A model generated the notes under the pieces. That model saw only the letters and a list, made by a program, of their open reading frames with translations. It did not search any database and was not told where the DNA came from. Positions 41,559 to 45,524 of a stretch of DNA of 45,524 nucleotides are shown piece after piece (the stretch's first letter is position 1; each line of letters opens with the position of its first letter). A program made the position numbers and the translations under genes. Source of the stretch: a virus; the IMG/VR virus record IMGVR_UViG_3300005861_000002, positions 1 to 45,524 of that record. One strand, given 5' to 3'.

Positions 41559-41822
41559 TCAGAGGGTCAGATCGCGTATCCAGTTATTCGGGTCGCCGAG
41601 CGGCTGCTGCGCGACGAGAGAGAAGCCATCGCCGTGAAAGGCCCACCCCATGCCGTGCGAGCAGAAAGACTTCACCGACTGATCGACAGCGGGTCGTGCT
41701 GTCTCCGGGATGGCGGGCAGAAGCGCCATCACCATGCGGCGCACGTCCGAAAAGTGCGGCACCGTTCGGACAACGTGACGCTCGCCGATCCAGACGCGCA
41801 GGGTCCAGGGACTGTTCGGCAT
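41559..41822 (-). CDS. Hypothetical protein, 87 aa
   Basis: ATG at 41820-41822 overlaps the TAA stop of the methyltransferase gene (TAATG), so translation is coupled. The protein begins MPNSPWTLRVWIGERHVVRT and is mixed alpha/beta with several Trp and His. No family recognised. The frame is open upstream but shadows the methyltransferase gene. Confidence 0.6.
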   Translation of the reverse strand: MPNSPWTLRVWIGERHVVRTVPHFSDVRRMVMALLPAIPETARPAVDQSVKSFCSHGMGWAFHGDGFSLVAQQPLGDPNNWIRDLTL

Positions 41823-42400
41823 TAGAGCCTGCGATACACCGTGATGACACGAAACCTGTGATTGCTGGATTTGAACATTCCAATTATGGCTTCGACCGCG
41901 AACGTATCTTTCCGCCACATCGGCAAGACTTGGTCGAGGAACACGACATGCGCGCCGCTCGGCAGGCGAGCGAGGGCTCTCATGACGAGATTGCGCTTCA
42001 CCATCGTGGTGCCGTAGTGCTCGCAATCCTCGATCGAATAGGGAGGATCGGCCAGCACGAGGTCATACTGCTCGAGCGGGACATTCAGCAGGGTCTGCGC
42101 GTCGTCGACATAGGTCGCGCCGCGATCCGGGTTCAGATCGACGGTATCGCCGGGGAAGATGTCGAGGTCGACCATGCCGCTGAACAGGTGCAGCGTCTTC
42201 ACCTTGTCGGGGAACAACGCCCTGACGCGCTTGAGGTAGCCGGCCGGGTAGCCACCATAGTACTTCGACTTGACCCGGTAGTCGTTCCCCATGATCCACA
42301 TGCCTTGCGCGCGGCCGTCCGCGCCTATGAACATGGACTGCGGGAAGCCGGTCGCCTTGGCGTAGTTGTCGAGCCTCTCCGGCCAGGACATGGCGCTCAT
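41822..42400 (-). CDS. DNA methyltransferase (DPPY type, probably N6-adenine), 192 aa
   Basis: The start is ATG at 42398-42400 (ATGA overlap with the HD gene); upstream open frame is a shadow. An SAM-binding segment TLHLFSGMVDLDIF near residue 69 and the catalytic DPPY at 118-121 (LVLADPPYSIEDCEHYG) are visible, the usual order of motifs I and IV in amino-methyltransferases. It probably protects phage DNA against host restriction or takes part in regulation. Recognition-domain size is small for a 192-residue enzyme, so specificity may be broad or unusual. Confidence 0.78.
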   Translation of the reverse strand: MSAMSWPERLDNYAKATGFPQSMFIGADGRAQGMWIMGNDYRVKSKYYGGYPAGYLKRVRALFPDKVKTLHLFSGMVDLDIFPGDTVDLNPDRGATYVDDAQTLLNVPLEQYDLVLADPPYSIEDCEHYGTTMVKRNLVMRALARLPSGAHVVFLDQVLPMWRKDTFAVEAIIGMFKSSNHRFRVITVYRRL

Positions 42401-42966
42401 CCTTGCACCTGCTCCGGGAACAGTCGGCCGAACGCCTCGAGGAACTCCTTCTCTGCGCGGCGCCAGGTCCACTCTTCGATCTCGATGGCGGCAGGGCGCG
42501 GATAACACGCTGCATCCCACCAGCGGGGCCCGTATGTCGGCTCGTTGTGCAGTTGCGACGCCTCGGTCACCAGGGCCTGAAGGTCTGCCCAATGCACGTC
42601 CCGCGGAAGATCTTCAACCAATCCCCACTGCTTGGCCATTGCCGACCAGATCGCGGCTTCTATGCCGCGGAAGTCGGCCATGCCCGCGACGCGTTTGAGT
42701 GGAGTGACCACGTCACCGATGATCGCCTCGGGCGCGTCGTGCATGAGCGCCTCCCGCCGCCAGAACGGATGCGTTAGCTGGACGACCAGGAGACTGTGCT
42801 GCGCGATCGAGATGGGGAACTTCGTGTGGCCGTTGAAGCGGTTCGAGCAGGCCAGCGCGTGGGCGATCTCTTCGATGTCGAAGTCGCCCGGGCGCGGATC
42901 CAGCGGCCATTGCTGCCTGCCGCTGAAGGTGTGGATGAAGTCGCCGCGGCGCGCAGTGCCGTTCAT
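42397..42966 (-). CDS. HD-domain phosphohydrolase (YfbR-like 5'-nucleotidase), 189 aa
   Basis: ATG at 42964-42966 has GGAGG seven nt upstream, better than an ATG 15 nt earlier. The HD signature is present: H57 (SIAQHSLL), H76-D77 (ALMHDAPE), D85 (IGDVVTPLKR). Family members remove phosphate from deoxynucleoside monophosphates; phage versions are thought to shape the nucleotide pool. The neighbour at 42968-43588 is a diverged paralog without the HD pair. The stop overlaps the DPPY methyltransferase start. Confidence 0.82.
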   Translation of the reverse strand: MNGTARRGDFIHTFSGRQQWPLDPRPGDFDIEEIAHALACSNRFNGHTKFPISIAQHSLLVVQLTHPFWRREALMHDAPEAIIGDVVTPLKRVAGMADFRGIEAAIWSAMAKQWGLVEDLPRDVHWADLQALVTEASQLHNEPTYGPRWWDAACYPRPAAIEIEEWTWRRAEKEFLEAFGRLFPEQVQG

Positions 42967-42967
42967 G

Positions 42968-43588
42968 TCATACCTCCGCAAGTGATGCGAGCACGGGGGC
43001 CTGGGCGACGAGAACCCGCTCGGCCGCCTCGATCTGCCGGCGCAGCACTTCGTAGTGGGGCGGCTCGACTCCCGTCAGGAACAGTTCGGTGAACCGCGAC
43101 AGGAACCGGCCGCGAGCGAACTCTGGCGTCCAGGGTGTGATTGACAGCGCCTGGAACGGCTCATGCGGTGTCTCGTAAGCCGGTGGTATCCGGCCGTTGT
43201 GGTCCTTCAGGAACAGCAGCGCCTCGGTCTTGATGAGGCGGCCGTAGACCTGCTGGACTTTCACGTTTCCGGGGAAGTCCAATGGCAGGCCGCAGACCTT
43301 CGCGATGACGCTGCGCATCTCGGGCGAGCCGCTGGCGTTGTAGGCCACCTCGGCGTTCCATAGCAGCGCGATCTTCTGCGCCTCGAGATCGGTCTTGTCG
43401 ACCAAGCTCGACGCGAGATAGGCGTGCTGCGCGACTGGAACGAACGCCAGCGCCTGCCGGCCGAGCGCGTTCTCGTTCGCCAGGCCCGCGGCGATGTCCT
43501 CGATCACGATGTCCTTCATCTCCGGGCGCAGCAGGTTGACTTCGCGACCAGTGACGGTGCGAATCGAGTCTTGATCCACGGTATCCAT
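42968..43588 (-). CDS. Degenerate HD-family paralog lacking metal ligands, 206 aa
   Basis: Start is ATG at 43586-43588, in a TAATG overlap with the upstream gene; upstream in-frame residues are shadow. By eye it aligns with the adjacent HD hydrolase: DIVIEDIAAGLANENALG versus DFDIEEIAHALACSNRF, FVPVAQHAYLAS versus FPISIAQHSLLV, and ALLWNAEVAY versus ALMHDAPEAI. The single His is kept (H55) but the HD pair is W77-N78 and the later Asp is gone. Hence it cannot bind metal in the usual way. It may regulate or pair with the active enzyme, or bind nucleotide as a sensor. The frame is intact over its length, so it is not a simple pseudogene. Confidence 0.65.
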   Translation of the reverse strand: MDTVDQDSIRTVTGREVNLLRPEMKDIVIEDIAAGLANENALGRQALAFVPVAQHAYLASSLVDKTDLEAQKIALLWNAEVAYNASGSPEMRSVIAKVCGLPLDFPGNVKVQQVYGRLIKTEALLFLKDHNGRIPPAYETPHEPFQALSITPWTPEFARGRFLSRFTELFLTGVEPPHYEVLRRQIEAAERVLVAQAPVLASLAEV

Positions 43589-43887
43589 TAGGCGACTTGA
43601 TCCTTTGCGGCGTTGGCCGGGGCCGATACGGTCCACAGGCCTGTCGAGCCCCTCGGCCTGCGCAGCACCATGCCGATGTGCTGCATTGCGGCCTGAGCCT
43701 CCTCTGTGTCAGTCGTCACGCCGCAGACCGAGTAGTCTGTGAGGCGCGTGAGCTCGCGGAACTCCTTGCGGCTGCGGCAGGCGGCGATCACGCGCTGACC
43801 TGCGTACTCGCCGGCGAAAACGCGCAACTCGAACTGGGTGAGCAGGCGCTTGTGCGTGCGGGTGACGAGCGGGCGGCTCCGGGTCAC
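43588..43887 (-). CDS. Hypothetical protein, 99 aa
   Basis: Best start is GTG at 43885-43887, in an overlap with the methyltransferase stop (GTGA); an in-frame extension upstream shadows the methyltransferase. The protein is basic and helix/strand mixed (TRTHKRLLTQFELRVFAGEY, SRKEFRELTRLTDYSVCGVT). I do not recognise a family; it lies in the DNA/nucleotide gene group. Confidence 0.55.
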   Translation of the reverse strand: MTRSRPLVTRTHKRLLTQFELRVFAGEYAGQRVIAACRSRKEFRELTRLTDYSVCGVTTDTEEAQAAMQHIGMVLRRPRGSTGLWTVSAPANAAKDQVA

Positions 43888-45524
43888 GACTGCGGCTCCG
43901 TCCGCACGACCTCGGCAACGAGGCGCTCGGCGACCCACTGCACGCACGGGATAGCCCAACCATTGCCGATCGCCTTGTACCGGGGACCGTCCGGGCATTC
44001 GTCGGCGGGCTTGCCCTTCCAAGGGATCATTGTGAACCCGTCGGGCAGTCCCTGAAGCCGCTCACACTCAAGAGGTGTCAGGCGGCGCACGGCGCTTCCT
44101 ATCTGAGCGGCCGGGTAACTCTGACCCGGCTTGCCTCCGCCGCCACCCAGAGTCCCGACAATAGAGCCGTCTCCACCCTCGAAACGGACTTCGGCGCGGC
44201 TATTCTCCGCGAAGGCCAGGACCGGAATGATAGGATTACCCCGACCGGTTCCGTCCTCGCTGGCATCCGCACCCTCAGCCTTTAAGGCGTGCGTGATCTG
44301 GCCGGTGACGCAGAAGGTCTCAGTCTCGAAGTCGAGCCGGCCGTGCGGGCCGTGCGGGCCGCCATGGGCGTTTAGCGCCGTCGAGACATTGATCGGGCCG
44401 GACGTGTTGTTGCCGCCGAAGGCGATCAGGTGCTCACCAACCTCGTTTCGGCTCCAGTCTCCAGAGCTTGTTTCAAGGCTTGCGGCAACTTTTTGCCGCG
44501 CTTCTCGGCCCGGCGGAGAATGCCGCTGCACGCCTTCGAGCTCAAGAAGAACCGCTGTGGGATCGAACCCCTCTCGAGCACTTGCGACAACGAACACGCG
44601 ACGGCGTCGTTGGGCGAGTCCGAAATGTTGGGCATCAAGGACTCGCCAGGCTGCTTTGCGGCGCGGTCCCACGACCATACCCGCGTTACCCCAGCGTCCT
44701 CGAGCATTTGGAAGGAGGGGCTGCTGCGCTCCAACAAGTCCTGCGAGGAAGCAGCCGAAAGCGTTGTCTTTGACACTGAGGACTCCAGGCACGTTTTCCC
44801 AAAGGCAAGCCGCGGGGCTAAGGCCAAGCATGGCCCGAAAGTCGTCAATGGCATCGAGAAGCATGACGAAGGCAAGCGACAGGTTGCCGCGCGCGTCATC
44901 AAGCGAGCGCCGTGCGCCGGCAATCGAGAATGCCTGGCAATTGTGAACGATGATACCGTCTGCCAAGTAGGAGTTGTCGTCGGCAACCTCAAGGTTGAAC
45001 ACCTGCTTCCGCTCACCCGTATCGACCATCTGGCGAACCAGTTGCCAGCGAATGCCGTCCATCTCGACGGAAGACCGCTCAGAACGGCCGAAGATCACCG
45101 TGAAGAACGGCTGCTGCCGCACGATGCGGCCCTCGATCACCTTCTCCGCAGGCACGGCCGACTTGCGAAGTTGGACCGCAAACCCGAGGGTCACACCAAG
45201 GCTACGCAGGCCGTGCGCAAGAGCCCGTGACGTCGTGCTCGCCTTCAGGTGCTCCCAATCTTGCATTCCGGATGTCGAACCGTCCGTCCAGCCGTATCCG
45301 CGGACGAACGCAGCCCGCAGGTTCTCCGGGGCACCGAGAAGCCAAAGCGGGACCGACTTGCTGCTGGCGCCACTACCGAATTCCTCGTGCAGCCAGCGGG
45401 CAATAGCACGTCCGTGCGCTGCCACCTTAAGAACGCCTTTCAAAACCACCCTTGCAGAGCGCGCAGGCAAATGAGCGAGCACGCGAGCGAGGTAAAGGCG
45501 TGATGGATGTCGAGCTTGCGCTCG
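43884..45524 (-). CDS. Cytosine-5 DNA methyltransferase interrupted by an intein; N terminus beyond window
   Basis: From 44939 down to 43884 the frame encodes the C-terminal part of a C5 methyltransferase: catalytic motif IV CQAFSIAG, ENV motif WENVPGVLS near 44776-44802, QRRRRVF near 44590-44610, a target-recognition region, and motifs IX-X (RRLTPLECERLQGLPDGF, RYKAIGNGWAIP). Directly before the catalytic Cys (44937-44939) lies an intein C terminus, DNSYLADGIIVHN, and further upstream a DOD-type homing endonuclease part (LRAAFVRGYGWTDGSTSG). The frame stays open to the window edge (45524), so the first methyltransferase half and intein start are outside. Splicing would restore the Pro-Cys-Gln active site. 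Confidence 0.85.
   Translation of the reverse strand, partial: RAQARHPSRLYLARVLAHLPARSARVVLKGVLKVAAHGRAIARWLHEEFGSGASSKSVPLWLLGAPENLRAAFVRGYGWTDGSTSGMQDWEHLKASTTSRALAHGLRSLGVTLGFAVQLRKSAVPAEKVIEGRIVRQQPFFTVIFGRSERSSVEMDGIRWQLVRQMVDTGERKQVFNLEVADDNSYLADGIIVHNCQAFSIAGARRSLDDARGNLSLAFVMLLDAIDDFRAMLGLSPAACLWENVPGVLSVKDNAFGCFLAGLVGAQQPLLPNARGRWGNAGMVVGPRRKAAWRVLDAQHFGLAQRRRRVFVVASAREGFDPTAVLLELEGVQRHSPPGREARQKVAASLETSSGDWSRNEVGEHLIAFGGNNTSGPINVSTALNAHGGPHGPHGRLDFETETFCVTGQITHALKAEGADASEDGTGRGNPIIPVLAFAENSRAEVRFEGGDGSIVGTLGGGGGKPGQSYPAAQIGSAVRRLTPLECERLQGLPDGFTMIPWKGKPADECPDGPRYKAIGNGWAIPCVQWVAERLVAEVVRTEPQS
44940..45524 (-). mobile_element. Intein (C-terminal part) with LAGLIDADG-type endonuclease domain
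   Basis: About 195 residues of the intein are visible. The C-terminal splicing block ends in the usual His-Asn, with Asn at 44940-44942 followed by Cys as +1 extein residue. GYGWTDGSTSG corresponds to a dodecapeptide motif. Blocks A and B lie beyond the right edge. The intein host protein is the C5 methyltransferase. Confidence 0.82.

Noticed and set aside
42968-43588. Calling the HD-less paralog a pseudogene
   Set aside because: The frame is intact with tight overlaps at its start and next gene, so it is likely expressed; only catalysis is lost.
1-45524. Circular closure of the two window ends
   Set aside because: The left tail gene and the right intein/methyltransferase frame do not continue each other sensibly; both genes are simply cut.
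1-45524. tRNA genes, rRNA, CRISPR arrays, insertion sequences, attachment sites
   Set aside because: None recognised by eye on either strand; short tRNA-like or att sites cannot be excluded without a search.

Overview
The window is a GC-rich stretch of a contractile-tailed (myovirus-type) double-stranded DNA bacteriophage or prophage. Evidence is a near-complete virion assembly set: large terminase, portal, prohead protease, scaffold-like protein, major capsid protein, neck proteins, tail sheath, tail tube, tail-assembly chaperones with a probable frameshift, a tape measure with a transglycosylase domain, and a baseplate with J-like, gp25-like and gpV-like proteins. High GC, frequent GTG/TTG starts and overlapping ATGA/TGATG junctions fit a GC-rich proteobacterial host, possibly an alphaproteobacterium. 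Nothing in the window names the host. Both edges cut through genes, so the window is not a complete genome.

Layout. Positions 1-7.4 kb (minus strand) hold adhesion genes: a truncated tail-type protein, a small protein, a secreted GH16-type glycosidase with Ig-like repeats, and a 1,224-residue fibre with a GH5-like barrel and a lectin-like C terminus. A divergent region (7.42-7.58 kb) separates them from a short plus-strand block (7.6-15.2 kb): terminase, portal, a 1,108-residue multidomain glycosyltransferase and a small Cys-motif protein. A 20-bp element repeated with one mismatch precedes the terminase and the glycosyltransferase and is the best plus-strand promoter or operator candidate. 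From 15.2 kb to the right edge everything is on the minus strand. Read in the direction of transcription (from 45.5 kb down), the order is: DNA methylation and nucleotide genes (C5 methyltransferase with intein, HD hydrolase pair, DPPY methyltransferase, HNH, dNMP kinase); head (protease, scaffold, capsid); neck; sheath and tube; chaperones; tape measure; hub and baseplate; Gly-rich fibre; and a two-gene spanin-like cassette.

How it works together. The terminase/portal pair packages DNA into heads built from the protease-scaffold-capsid trio, and neck proteins join these to a contractile tail whose baseplate and fibres carry several carbohydrate-active domains. The right-hand genes probably methylate phage DNA and adjust the nucleotide pool. 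Lysis is represented only by the spanin-like pair; no soluble endolysin or holin was recognised.

Most unusual points: an intein placed immediately before the catalytic cysteine of the cytosine methyltransferase; a second HD-type protein next to the intact one that has lost the HD residues; a large glycosyltransferase inside the packaging block; tail-region proteins with Sec signal peptides; a recurrent intergenic motif; and a cysteine cluster added to the end of the terminase.
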